DNA of 64,000 bases from a virus: the IMG/VR virus record IMGVR_UViG_3300008117_000088, positions 32,031-96,030 of that record; one strand, written 5' to 3'. The position numbers and the translations under genes are program-made. The notes below the pieces were generated by a model. That model was given only the letters and a program-made list of their open reading frames with translations. It made no database searches and was not told where the DNA came from. This document shows, piece after piece, positions 46,554 to 53,325 of the stretch (positions are counted from its first letter, which is position 1; the number at the start of each line of letters is the position of its first letter).

Positions 46554-46805
46554 TTAAGAAATCTTGGTCATGCGGGTGTGCAGTTCGTCCACCACGGCAT
46601 GGATAGCCTCGGCCCCAGTCAAGGCTTCTTTAAGGATTTTGGTATCCCGACCTTTTTCAAATTGAGTAAGGCAGCGACCAAGGTCGTACATAGCCTGGTC
46701 CACCCAAAGGATAAGTTCTCCGGTGGGAATCTTTTTTACCCTTTTTACGATTCTTTCATCAAAGGGTTTAGTCAACGGCTCTTTCTTTTTAAAAAGTTTC
46801 ATCAT
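46554..46805 (-). CDS. small basic hypothetical protein (possible packaging helper)
   Basis: 83 residues. Starts KLFKKKEPLTKPFDERIVKR and continues as two helices (GELILWVDQAMYDLGRCLTQ, DTKILKEALTGAEAIHAVVD). The helical, basic N-terminus could suit a small terminase or DNA-binding helper, but no family is recognised. It overlaps the next gene upstream by 17 nt. Confidence 0.6.
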   Translation of the reverse strand: MMKLFKKKEPLTKPFDERIVKRVKKIPTGELILWVDQAMYDLGRCLTQFEKGRDTKILKEALTGAEAIHAVVDELHTRMTKIS

Positions 46806-47082
46806 ATAAACCGTCCTTTGGTGTCCAGGCAGTTCTGCCTTTCATAGCGTTCATCATGATTAGGTCAATATCCTCATCTGTCAAAAGGTGAGGGTCAACA
46901 ACCGTTTTAAACAGGATTCCTAAATAAAAGCTTTTAGTTGTAAAAGGTGCCCTAAACACAAGGCACTTGCCCCTTCTAAAAGGGATTTCAGTCTCTTGGG
47001 TAGTTCCTACCTCAACAATAGGCAAAAGATTTTTATGAGGATACCTAAGAGTTCCAACGTATAGTGGTCCGTAAGTTTTCAT
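46789..47082 (-). CDS. hypothetical protein
   Basis: 97 residues from the ATG at 47082 (an ATGA overlap with the upstream stop). Beta-rich start (KTYGPLYVGTLRYPHKNLLP), then RRGKCLVFRAPFTTKSFYLG and a helical end. Not recognised. Confidence 0.6.
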   Translation of the reverse strand: MKTYGPLYVGTLRYPHKNLLPIVEVGTTQETEIPFRRGKCLVFRAPFTTKSFYLGILFKTVVDPHLLTDEDIDLIMMNAMKGRTAWTPKDGLYDETF

Positions 47083-47537
47083 CAATCGTTAAACATAACC
47101 CTTGTCTCTGCCGGCATCTCCGCGGGGTTAAAGTAACCCCAAGGCTGATCGTCCAGTCCGCTATAGCGCAAGTATAACCCAGTTGAGTTAGATGCTTTCA
47201 AATCGTTCCAGAACTCTACAGGAATGTCATAGTACTCAATCCAAGGTCCGTTGTTTTCAGCGCCTTTTTTGCCTCTGAACTTGACTACAAGCTTTTGAGC
47301 TTCTGCGCTATACGCAATCTTTAGCGCTCGCGGTCTGTCTGGATTAGTGGTGGGGGCATTCATTACCTTAAAGGCTGGCTCAGTCTCTCGTTCTTTTTCA
47401 GGTTCTTGCGTATTAACAATCTGCCAATCGTCAAATACTTTCTCACGACCACGTAAAGAAAGGTTGAGTTTTTTATTCTCAAGGTCCGCCCTAGACTGCC
47501 TGGTGCGTTGGTAATAATTGTCGTTAAATTTAGCCAC
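47082..47537 (-). CDS. KTSC-domain protein
   Basis: 151 residues. The C-terminal 75 residues (ALKIAYSAEAQKLVVKFRGK, PWIEYYDIPVEFWNDLKASN, STGLYLRYSG) match the KTSC fold (Tyr/Ala-rich sheet with 'A-S-N-S-x-G' turn). KTSC proteins are small, of unknown function. The N-terminus is charged and probably disordered. Lies in the small-gene string before terL. Confidence 0.72.
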   Translation of the reverse strand: MAKFNDNYYQRTRQSRADLENKKLNLSLRGREKVFDDWQIVNTQEPEKERETEPAFKVMNAPTTNPDRPRALKIAYSAEAQKLVVKFRGKKGAENNGPWIEYYDIPVEFWNDLKASNSTGLYLRYSGLDDQPWGYFNPAEMPAETRVMFND

Positions 47538-47539
47538 GA

Positions 47540-47800
47540 TTACTCACAGACGTGATCCCCGGTCTTATTCTCAAGAACCCTAGCGTCACATACTTTGCAG
47601 ATCATAATTCTTGGCGCTGTGTAGTTATTCTGCGCTGTTGCCCCTACTGGAAAATTAGATCCGTCTTCTGATGATTCTGGCACGTAATCATCAACAATAG
47701 GTTTTTCATTAAATAACTCTCTAGGGAATGGACCCTGAGGTTCTAATACCTGCTTTGGAACAGGGTGCGCCTGAGGCGCATCAATCCTCGTTACTCTCAT
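47540..47800 (-). CDS. small protein with C-terminal zinc-binding end
   Basis: 86 residues. The last 22 residues include CKVCDARVLENKTGDHVC, a CxxC...HxC pattern. The rest is Pro/Glu-rich and probably disordered. Overlaps the upstream gene by 20 nt. Possibly a regulator or DNA-binding helper. Confidence 0.6.
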   Translation of the reverse strand: MRVTRIDAPQAHPVPKQVLEPQGPFPRELFNEKPIVDDYVPESSEDGSNFPVGATAQNNYTAPRIMICKVCDARVLENKTGDHVCE

Positions 47801-47993
47801 CAGTTGTCTCTGATGGTGCGTCGGCCGCCTTTTTCTTTTTCTTTGGCGTTGTTTGTGTTGGGATGTTTAACTGCCCAGCCTCAGCACGTGGTCTTAGAAA
47901 GGCGGGAAGACACTTATGGCAGTAATAGACAGGACTTACTCCTGGATCTGCTACAACATAAAGTGCTGAGTCTGGACAGTTAAAACATTTCAT
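47781..47993 (-). CDS. zinc-ribbon protein with acidic/basic tail
   Basis: 70 residues. CFNCPDSALYV and YYCHKCLPAFL give CxxC...CxxC, a zinc ribbon typical of small actinophage proteins. The tail (TPKKKKKAADAPSETTDESN) is low complexity. Function unknown; nucleic-acid or protein binding is likely. Confidence 0.68.
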   Translation of the reverse strand: MKCFNCPDSALYVVADPGVSPVYYCHKCLPAFLRPRAEAGQLNIPTQTTPKKKKKAADAPSETTDESNED

Positions 47994-47994
47994 G

Positions 47995-48264
47995 TTACTT
48001 CTTCTTTGCCTTTGCTTCTAACTTCTTAGTTACCTCAGAAGCGAGAGATGTAGCAACTCGACCAAACGCTGGATCTTTCTTATTGAACCAACGAAGTGCA
48101 GTAGGAACAAGAGATGACCACAAAGCGTTTGCTACAAGCAACCACTCCGCAGATCCAAATTCCAATGGACTAGCAATTCCGCTAGTTTGGCTTACGATTA
48201 CAACAGCTCCGATAACTTGACCAAGCAAGTTACGAGCATACGATTCAATCATCGCTTTATTCAT
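47995..48264 (-). CDS. putative holin-like membrane protein
   Basis: 89 residues with two hydrophobic segments (NLLGQVIGAVVIVSQTSG, EWLLVANALWSSLVPTALRW) and a Lys-rich tail (KLEAKAKKK), the layout of class II holins. It is close to the plus-strand muramidase. Could instead be a head-membrane anchor, but the lysis context supports holin. Confidence 0.6.
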   Translation of the reverse strand: MNKAMIESYARNLLGQVIGAVVIVSQTSGIASPLEFGSAEWLLVANALWSSLVPTALRWFNKKDPAFGRVATSLASEVTKKLEAKAKKK

Positions 48265-48280
48265 AGTTCTCCTTGTGTAG

Positions 48281-48293
48281 CGGGCAACGCCCG
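48281..48293. repeat. short hairpin between membrane genes
   Basis: CGGGC-AAC-GCCCG forms a 5-bp stem; without a T-run it is not a terminator and may mark an mRNA processing point. Confidence 0.3.
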
Positions 48294-48306
48294 TCCCACT
48301 AGTGTA

Positions 48307-48567
48307 CTACTTCGAACGCTTGCGGGTCTTGGGCTTATCACCTTCGGTAAGGTGCTGATCGAGACGACCCTTCATCTCGGCTAAATCTGCCTTTATTTCG
48401 GTGAGCATGGGCAGGATTTCTAGTTTGATCTTATCTGAAAGACTTTCTCCGCCGTTTGGCTTTAGCTCTTCTAAGTATGCTTTAATCACCCATCTGCCAA
48501 AAGCTATGAACACTACTGCTGTTGCTGTGAGGGAGGCTGCAACTCCGGACCAATCTAAAAGTGACAT
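48307..48567 (-). CDS. single-pass membrane coiled-coil protein (holin-like)
   Basis: 86 residues from the ATG at 48567; the GTG at 48597 would add ten residues without improving the ribosome site. One N-terminal transmembrane segment (VAASLTATAVVFIAFGRWVI) precedes a coiled coil (IKLEILPMLTEIKADLAEMK) and a basic tail (KPKTRKRSK). The layout is like XhlA/holin or spanin helpers. Lies next to a possible holin and the muramidase. Confidence 0.6.
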   Translation of the reverse strand: MSLLDWSGVAASLTATAVVFIAFGRWVIKAYLEELKPNGGESLSDKIKLEILPMLTEIKADLAEMKGRLDQHLTEGDKPKTRKRSK

Positions 48568-48645
48568 GTATAAATCCCTATCGTTATCTTGAGGCACCGT
48601 ATTATTCTGCGACTATTGTCACATATATAAAAGATTGATTAGTTA

Positions 48646-48675
48646 TTTATACTGTAAATATGTCCGATTTGTCTA
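48646..48675 (-). promoter_or_regulatory. promoter for leftward packaging/capsid operon
   Basis: Minus strand TAGACA, an 18-nt spacer and TATAAA, in the intergenic AT-rich region before the first leftward gene (48567). It matches the sigma-70-type consensus well and would drive the string down to the terminator at 46480..46502. Confidence 0.55.
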
Positions 48676-48709
48676 CATATATACGCGTAAAAATAATATT
48701 TAGTTCGTT

Positions 48710-48740
48710 TTGACTTGGGTTGTAACGCATGTGGTATGGT
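48710..48740 (+). promoter_or_regulatory. promoter for the plus-strand muramidase
   Basis: TTGACT, a 19-nt spacer and TATGGT upstream of the plus-strand gene at 48795. The -35 is a five-of-six match; the -10 is weaker. The spacing is slightly long. It lies back to back with the leftward promoter at 48646..48675. Confidence 0.5.
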
Positions 48741-48752
48741 TAAACCTGATGA

Positions 48753-48780
48753 GCCACCAGTGATGGTGGCTTTTCGCCAC
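48753..48780 (+). promoter_or_regulatory. two mutually exclusive leader hairpins (possible attenuator)
   Basis: Hairpin 1 is GCCACC-AGTGAT-GGTGGC (48753-48770) followed by TTTT, a terminator shape. Hairpin 2 is GTGGC-TTTTC-GCCAC (48766-48780), which uses the same GGTGGC bases. Only one can form at a time. They lie between the promoter at 48710 and the GAGAGGAGC ribosome site of the muramidase gene, so they could switch between early termination and expression. Nothing is known about a ligand. Confidence 0.5.
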
Positions 48781-48794
48781 TGAGAGGAGCAGTA

Positions 48795-49328
48795 ATGCTT
48801 AATATCAGAAAAGTAAAGCGGGAGAAGGCTGCGATACTTTTGATCTACGGCTTTGCGCTTGGGACCATCCCACACGCTGTTGCGGACGATGGTCCAAAAC
48901 AAGAAGTAGTTCAAGAGGTTGTAGTGGTGAACCCTTTAGAGAAGTTTGAGAATGCCAAGGTGTTAACTGAGGCAGATCTTAAAGAGCTTCTTGCAGCGGT
49001 CGGGTTTGAGGGAAAGGCCCTCAGGACCGCTTGGGCTGTTGCCATGAAGGAGTCTAACGGTAGACCACGTGCCCACAACGGGGACTTAAGTACCGGAGAC
49101 AACTCTTACGGAATCTTTCAGATTAATATGCTGGGAGGTTTAGGAGAAGACCGACGTGTCAAGTTCAACCTAGAAACTAACAAGGAACTATTTGATCCTG
49201 TTACCAATGCCAAAATCGCCTTCTTTATGACTGGCGGGGGCGTTGATTGGTCTTCCTGGAAAGTTTATCCGGGAAGCAACAACGGAGAACGATTCGAACA
49301 GTTTTACGCACTGTTCCCAACTATCTAA
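48795..49328 (+). CDS. secreted lysozyme/lytic transglycosylase-like muramidase
   Basis: 177 residues on the plus strand. An N-terminal signal peptide (KREKAAILLIYGFALG, cleavage after HAVA, about residue 30) precedes a lysozyme-like domain. The catalytic Glu is probably E86 in AVAMKESNGRP; NSYGIFQINM is the classical SLT/lysozyme follow-on. The end (DWSSWKVYPGSNNGERFEQF) is the usual closure. It would cut peptidoglycan after export. Being on the opposite strand with its own promoter and leader hairpins suggests separate regulation. Resuscitation-factor-type or endolysin roles are both possible. Confidence 0.85.
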   Translation: MLNIRKVKREKAAILLIYGFALGTIPHAVADDGPKQEVVQEVVVVNPLEKFENAKVLTEADLKELLAAVGFEGKALRTAWAVAMKESNGRPRAHNGDLSTGDNSYGIFQINMLGGLGEDRRVKFNLETNKELFDPVTNAKIAFFMTGGGVDWSSWKVYPGSNNGERFEQFYALFPTI

Positions 49329-49340
49329 CTTACAAATGCC

Positions 49341-49372
49341 AAAGGCCGGGGAGTTTAACTCCACCGGCCTTT
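49341..49372. terminator. bidirectional terminator between convergent genes
   Basis: AAAGGCCGG pairs with CCGGCCTTT, with an inner GGAG/CTCC stem around TTTAA (one unpaired A). TTT on both sides serves the plus-strand muramidase and the minus-strand PASTA gene. Confidence 0.85.
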
Positions 49373-49388
49373 GCGCTATTTAGTTTTA

Positions 49389-49922
49389 TTACGGAGCTAC
49401 GTAAGCGTACTTGACGAGCGCTACTGCATCTCCAAGGTTCTTTACTGCCGCAGCAGCAGGGGTCTGAGTCTTTACTAGACCATCGTTTTCTGCGGTTGCG
49501 CCATCTGCTGTAGTTGTTACAGCGCCCTTTACAAAGCCAGCTGCAACGAGAGCAGTATTAGCTGCAGACTCGCTTAGACCAACTACGTTAGGAACAGCGG
49601 CTTGATCAGTTGTATCCAAGTATGGAGCAACTGCATCGTAATCTGGGTACTTGTTCCAGTTGTTTAGAGCAACGCTGTGGTTGTTCTCAACGCTCTGGGA
49701 AATACCATTGTTAAGTGTCTTGCTGATAGCAGTCTTGGTTAGAGCTGCGCTGTTAACTAGGGTTGTTGCGCCCCAGCCTTTGTCATACGCAACGTCTCCG
49801 GTGCTAATTTGAGTTGCAGTACCAGTACGGTCATCATCTGGCTGCATTGGGAAGTTACCCCATACAAAGTCTACGGCGATATTTCCGCCCGAGACCTGAG
49901 GGTATCCAGTATCTCTTGCCAT
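49389..49922 (-). CDS. virion-type protein with PASTA domain
   Basis: 177 residues. The first 105 residues (IAVDFVWGNFPMQPDDDRTG, GWGATTLVNSAALTKTA) look like a phage decoration or tail-needle domain. Residues about 109-175 (AVPNVVGLSESAANTALVAA, GLVKTQTPAAAAVKNLGDAV) are a PASTA domain: the VPNVVGLSxxxAxxxLxxxGF pattern is unmistakable. PASTA domains bind peptidoglycan stem peptides in Actinobacteria and Firmicutes. It might hold virions on the host wall or act in lysis. Separate gene, bounded by terminator and divergent promoter region. Confidence 0.78.
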   Translation of the reverse strand: MARDTGYPQVSGGNIAVDFVWGNFPMQPDDDRTGTATQISTGDVAYDKGWGATTLVNSAALTKTAISKTLNNGISQSVENNHSVALNNWNKYPDYDAVAPYLDTTDQAAVPNVVGLSESAANTALVAAGFVKGAVTTTADGATAENDGLVKTQTPAAAAVKNLGDAVALVKYAYVAP

Positions 49923-49949
49923 TATTTACCTTTTCTCTAGAGTGGTATA

Positions 49950-49966
49950 GCGCCTGATCGGGGCGC
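49950..49966. repeat. GC-rich inverted repeat in divergent promoter region
   Basis: GCGCC-TGATCGG-GGCGC lies between the leftward PASTA gene and the rightward oxygenase gene. It could be an operator shared by both. Confidence 0.4.
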
Positions 49967-49987
49967 CTTACTATTGTCCAAGAGCCT

Positions 49988-50017
49988 TTGGTCTTTGTCT
50001 TTGCATGCTGGTATACT
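49988..50017 (+). promoter_or_regulatory. promoter of leaderless type for oxygenase gene
   Basis: TTGGTC (49988-49993) and TATACT (50012-50017) with an 18-nt spacer; the -10 is preceded by TGG (extended). Only 7 nt (TTTGAGC) separate the -10 from the ATG at 50025, so the transcript would start at or next to the start codon; no Shine-Dalgarno is present. Leaderless mRNAs are common in Actinobacteria. Confidence 0.6.
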
Positions 50018-50024
50018 TTTGAGC

Positions 50025-50765
50025 ATGAAAGTTACTACTTATGACTCTCCTCACCTTAGGATTATTGAGGATTTTGTCCCTAAGGAAGAGTGCGATTGGT
50101 TTATAGACTACGTAACAGAAAAGAATCTTTGGGCCTTCAATAACGCTAAAAGAGAGGCTTTCCCAGACGGCAGAGACTATGAGCTGGTGTCCAAGCAGTG
50201 GGATAACCGAAAGGTAGAGTTCAACAGTCTCTACAACACTAGAAGCCATCCAGAGCTTTTTAAGAGGGCTTACCCAATCATGAAGTCCGCTAAAGAACAG
50301 GTGGCTGATTTCTTTAATGTAACGCAAGACTCTTTTCAACTAGAGAGTTGGGAAGCGGTTCGTTGGTATCCGCCTTTTCATCAAGGTCCTCATATTGACT
50401 ACATAGACCCAGACTTTGATCGATCCAAACTTCCAGCAGATTTTGATTCTTCCTTCTTTACGGCAGACGAAGAGGCTTTGTACAGACGACATTGCACTAC
50501 AAAAAACTACACTGGCATGATTTACATGAATGATGACTTTGAGGGTGGGGAATTATATTTTCCTTATCACAATAACTTTGAGATTAAACCAAAGCCAGGA
50601 ATGCTTGTAATGTTTAGCGGTCACATTATGAATCCACACGGAATTAGACCAATAACAAGCGGTACTAGGTATGTTCACACCACATTCTGGTGCAAGCGTC
50701 CTCAACCAGGTTGGGAAGTTGGATATCTAGATAATTCTGGAAAACTAGACAAGTTCTGGGAATAG
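50025..50765 (+). CDS. 2OG-Fe(II) oxygenase, prolyl-4-hydroxylase-like (plus strand)
   Basis: 246 residues from the ATG at 50025. Metal ligands are H123 and D125 (GPHIDYIDP) and H205 (NPHGI), with R215 (SGTRY) to hold 2OG. GMIYMNDDFEGGELYFPYHN is the family-defining jelly-roll strand. The extended acidic loop (about 128-160) could be substrate-binding. It would hydroxylate a protein side chain (often Pro) using O2 and 2OG. Three further oxygenases lie at 52741, 53313 and 54860 on the opposite strand; this one has its own leaderless promoter and its end overlaps the convergent fucosyltransferase-like gene by 21 nt. Confidence 0.85.
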   Translation: MKVTTYDSPHLRIIEDFVPKEECDWFIDYVTEKNLWAFNNAKREAFPDGRDYELVSKQWDNRKVEFNSLYNTRSHPELFKRAYPIMKSAKEQVADFFNVTQDSFQLESWEAVRWYPPFHQGPHIDYIDPDFDRSKLPADFDSSFFTADEEALYRRHCTTKNYTGMIYMNDDFEGGELYFPYHNNFEIKPKPGMLVMFSGHIMNPHGIRPITSGTRYVHTTFWCKRPQPGWEVGYLDNSGKLDKFWE

Positions 50766-51818
50766 TTTAGATTCGGGCCATTCCCGCCACCAGTGGACGT
50801 CCCACTCATGCAAAACAGATGTGTAGTTCATCTTTTTGTTTTCTTCTGCTGATCTAAGCTCAGGAAACTTATACCCGTTCCATGTGTATGGACCAGTTTG
50901 CTCATATGGCATCTCTCCAAACAACCTCATGTTTCCCCCTACATGTCGTTGTATATAACCTGTAAACGTACTTCCTTGAGTACCTATAAAGTCTTTTGCA
51001 TGGCACATTACTAGGTTAGATATTAATCCTAAAGTTACTTCGTCTGTAAATTTTAATTCTTGAAACTCTTTAGAAAATTCTTTTTCTATGTAGTTCTCTA
51101 ATACCAATGCTCCGGTGTTTAGCACAGTTTTGCTCCACGGGTCATCTGTAGCCACCACTACTGGATACCCGGGTGTTAAGGTAGCTATGCCTTCCATAAC
51201 CTGTTCTTCAGTAGCGTAATCAAATCTATGGTCTGTTCTTCTTATATGAGCGCCTACAAAGTCTCCTAAGCTGTCAGCAATCATTTTGGCAAACTGTTGA
51301 TACTCCGGCTTAAACTTTGTTAAAGAAAGGGCTTTTTCTACCTCCGGAGTTCGGTTCATAAAAAATACAGAGTACCAACCAAGAGTCCATTTAAAACTAT
51401 AGTGATCTATAAATTCAGGCATAAACTTTCTTTTACCAGCGCAAAACTTATCTTCATTAAAAGCATTGTCAGAAAAATTATAAAAATACTGAGTAAAGAC
51501 ATTTGCTTCTATATTCAACTCTTTATCAAGGTATTCAACTTCTCCATACGGATGTACATCTATTAAATCTGTGATTCTTGGGGTTAAGTCGTTATTTACA
51601 AACTTTCTTTTGTTGTACCAACGATTTGCCGAGTAAATGCCAATACCCTTTTCAATATCAGAACTCCAAGGCTTGTTAAAGATATGATGAATTAAAAGGT
51701 CTTTTTTTAAAAAATGAGAAAGTGCTACAGCATTTTCTATACAAGTTACTTGGTTAAAAAGACCGCAAGGGTTATGCAGTTTAAATACTATCCGGTCTTT
51801 ACTAGGCTTGATATCCAC
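50745..51818 (-). CDS. O-fucosyltransferase-like glycosyltransferase
   Basis: 357 residues. The HIRRTDHRF motif (191-199) is the nucleotide-binding signature of the GDP-fucose transferase superfamily (POFUT/FUT8-like GT-B). The N-terminal GLFNQVTCIENAVALSHFL and late FIGTQGSTFTGYIQRHV also fit. It would transfer a deoxy or epimerised hexose from a GDP-sugar. The next gene encodes a GDP-mannose 3,5-epimerase-like enzyme, which gives GDP-sugars of this class (31-nt overlap). The acceptor is unknown; Thr-rich fibres are candidates. Confidence 0.72.
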   Translation of the reverse strand: MDIKPSKDRIVFKLHNPCGLFNQVTCIENAVALSHFLKKDLLIHHIFNKPWSSDIEKGIGIYSANRWYNKRKFVNNDLTPRITDLIDVHPYGEVEYLDKELNIEANVFTQYFYNFSDNAFNEDKFCAGKRKFMPEFIDHYSFKWTLGWYSVFFMNRTPEVEKALSLTKFKPEYQQFAKMIADSLGDFVGAHIRRTDHRFDYATEEQVMEGIATLTPGYPVVVATDDPWSKTVLNTGALVLENYIEKEFSKEFQELKFTDEVTLGLISNLVMCHAKDFIGTQGSTFTGYIQRHVGGNMRLFGEMPYEQTGPYTWNGYKFPELRSAEENKKMNYTSVLHEWDVHWWREWPESKLFPELV

Positions 51819-52744
51819 CTGTAGGTCTCCTCTAAGCCACCTCTTAAATCCTCTTTAGGAGCCTCACCTAAAATAAACTTAATAAGTTCATTGTCTGAGG
51901 TTCTAGCCCTAACGCCAGTTGGACCCTCTATGTGAACTTTAGATAAGTTTTTTCCAGCAATATCGCAAACAATATCCACCAAAGTGTTAATAGAAACAGT
52001 TTCTGTGGATCCTATGTTTATAGGGTGTAGATAATCTTTTTCTCTGTAAAACTCTTTCGTAAACTTAATGCATTCATCTATGTATAAGAATGAGCGTAGT
52101 TGCTCTCCATCCCCCCATACTTCAATAGACTCAGTTGCTTCCGCTACTTTTCTACAAATAGCTGCGGGAGCTTTTTCTTTGCCTCCACGCCAAGTTCCGT
52201 AAGGACCAAATACATTGTGGTATCTGCCAACTTTGTTTTTCATGCCATAATCTTTATTATAGGAAAGATACAAGCGCTCGCTAAATAATTTTTCCCAACC
52301 GTATTCAGTATCAGGGTTTGCGGGGTATGCTGTAAGTTCTTGGCAAGTAAAGTCATCTAGATTAAGTTGATTGTGCTCTGGGTATACGCAAGCTGATGAA
52401 GAAAAGAAAATACTTTTTATGCCTTTTTGCTCTGCTCTTTTTAAAACATTGATATTTATAAGCGCAGAGTTAGATAGTATAGAAGCGTCGTTATTAGCAC
52501 TAATGTACCCAATACCGCCCATATCAGCAGCTAGTTGATAGACCTCATCAAAAGTTTTATCAATTACTTTATCAACTTGTTCTTGAGACCTTAGATCACC
52601 AATAATAAAATCATCAGCAAAAGTGCTCCAGTGTTCTGGGTAATGAAGGTCTGCTCCTCTAACCCAAAATCCTTCTTCTTTTAAACTCTTTACTAGGTGG
52701 CTTCCAATAAATCCGCCAGCACCCATAACGAGTGCTGTCTTCAT
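51788..52744 (-). CDS. GDP-mannose 3,5-epimerase-like enzyme
   Basis: 318 residues of the extended SDR fold. Rossmann GAGGFIG (8-14), the LAADMGGIGYI motif, SSSACVYPE (115-123), YGWEK (148-152), and GRYHNVFGPYGTWRGGKEK then APAAICRK. Compared with plant GDP-mannose 3,5-epimerase, the catalytic Cys and Lys fall at C119 and K191 (constant offset of 26 from C145/K217). It should convert GDP-mannose to GDP-L-galactose or GDP-L-gulose. Phage versions are uncommon. It overlaps the glycosyltransferase (31 nt) and the upstream oxygenase (4 nt). GDP-fucose synthase is the nearest alternative. Confidence 0.82.
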   Translation of the reverse strand: MKTALVMGAGGFIGSHLVKSLKEEGFWVRGADLHYPEHWSTFADDFIIGDLRSQEQVDKVIDKTFDEVYQLAADMGGIGYISANNDASILSNSALININVLKRAEQKGIKSIFFSSSACVYPEHNQLNLDDFTCQELTAYPANPDTEYGWEKLFSERLYLSYNKDYGMKNKVGRYHNVFGPYGTWRGGKEKAPAAICRKVAEATESIEVWGDGEQLRSFLYIDECIKFTKEFYREKDYLHPINIGSTETVSINTLVDIVCDIAGKNLSKVHIEGPTGVRARTSDNELIKFILGEAPKEDLRGGLEETYRWISSLVKTG

Positions 52745-53325
52745 TGATTTGCTGTGGACTTAGCCCATTGAGCTTCAGACCACTCCCCAGTAACAACCTT
52801 TAAATAATCAGGTCCTTTAGTAAAGTACCAATGATCTGGCTCAGCATAATGAAAGAACACTACGCCAACAAAGTTCTTTTCTGGGTCGGGAAATGGACCA
52901 CGCCAATGCTCTTGATCGTTTCCATAATAAGCAACAGCCTCATTTGGCTCAGTAAAGTATTCAACGTCTTCTACAAAAAGACCCCAGTTAGTATCGTAGT
53001 AAACGCACATATCAATTGTGTAAGTGCAAGCATTGTTATCTTTATGCTTCCAAAGTTTTGCTCCAGCGCCTTCATATCTGCAAAACAAAGTGTAGGTATG
53101 TAGCAATGTTTCGCTGTTAAATGTCTGCCGAGCTAAAGGAACGCTTCTTTCAGCGTACTCGCTAAGGATTGGAGAGTCGTAGTGACTTAGGGCGTATCTT
53201 CCAAAGTCTGGGTGGTTTTGCACGCTGGTATCAACACGCAGCATTGTGTCCCTAAACTTAGCAAATTCCGGATCAGGAAATACATTTCTTAGTATTTGAG
53301 GGGCTGGTCTTACTATCGCATCCAT
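52741..53325 (-). CDS. 2OG-Fe(II) oxygenase-like protein (divergent)
   Basis: 194 residues. H94-x-D96 (LWKHKDN) and H140 (DQEHWRGPF) with R142 give a double-stranded beta helix 2OG site, though in a different sequence frame from its neighbours. FCRYEGAGAKLWKHKD and CVYYDTNWGLFVEDVEYFTE are the beta strands. The VVFFHYAEPDHWYFTKG stretch closes the fold. Fold resemblance is fair; activity is inferred. Overlaps the next oxygenase by 13 nt. Confidence 0.68.
   Translation of the reverse strand: MDAIVRPAPQILRNVFPDPEFAKFRDTMLRVDTSVQNHPDFGRYALSHYDSPILSEYAERSVPLARQTFNSETLLHTYTLFCRYEGAGAKLWKHKDNNACTYTIDMCVYYDTNWGLFVEDVEYFTEPNEAVAYYGNDQEHWRGPFPDPEKNFVGVVFFHYAEPDHWYFTKGPDYLKVVTGEWSEAQWAKSTANQ

Noticed and set aside
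48639-48914. 91-residue minus-strand frame across the divergent promoter region
   Set aside because: It covers the promoter/hairpin region and the antisense of the muramidase signal peptide, with no ribosome site.
49971-50339. 122-residue minus-strand frame opposite the plus-strand oxygenase
   Set aside because: The plus-strand frame has a full 2OG motif set and a promoter; the antisense frame has none.
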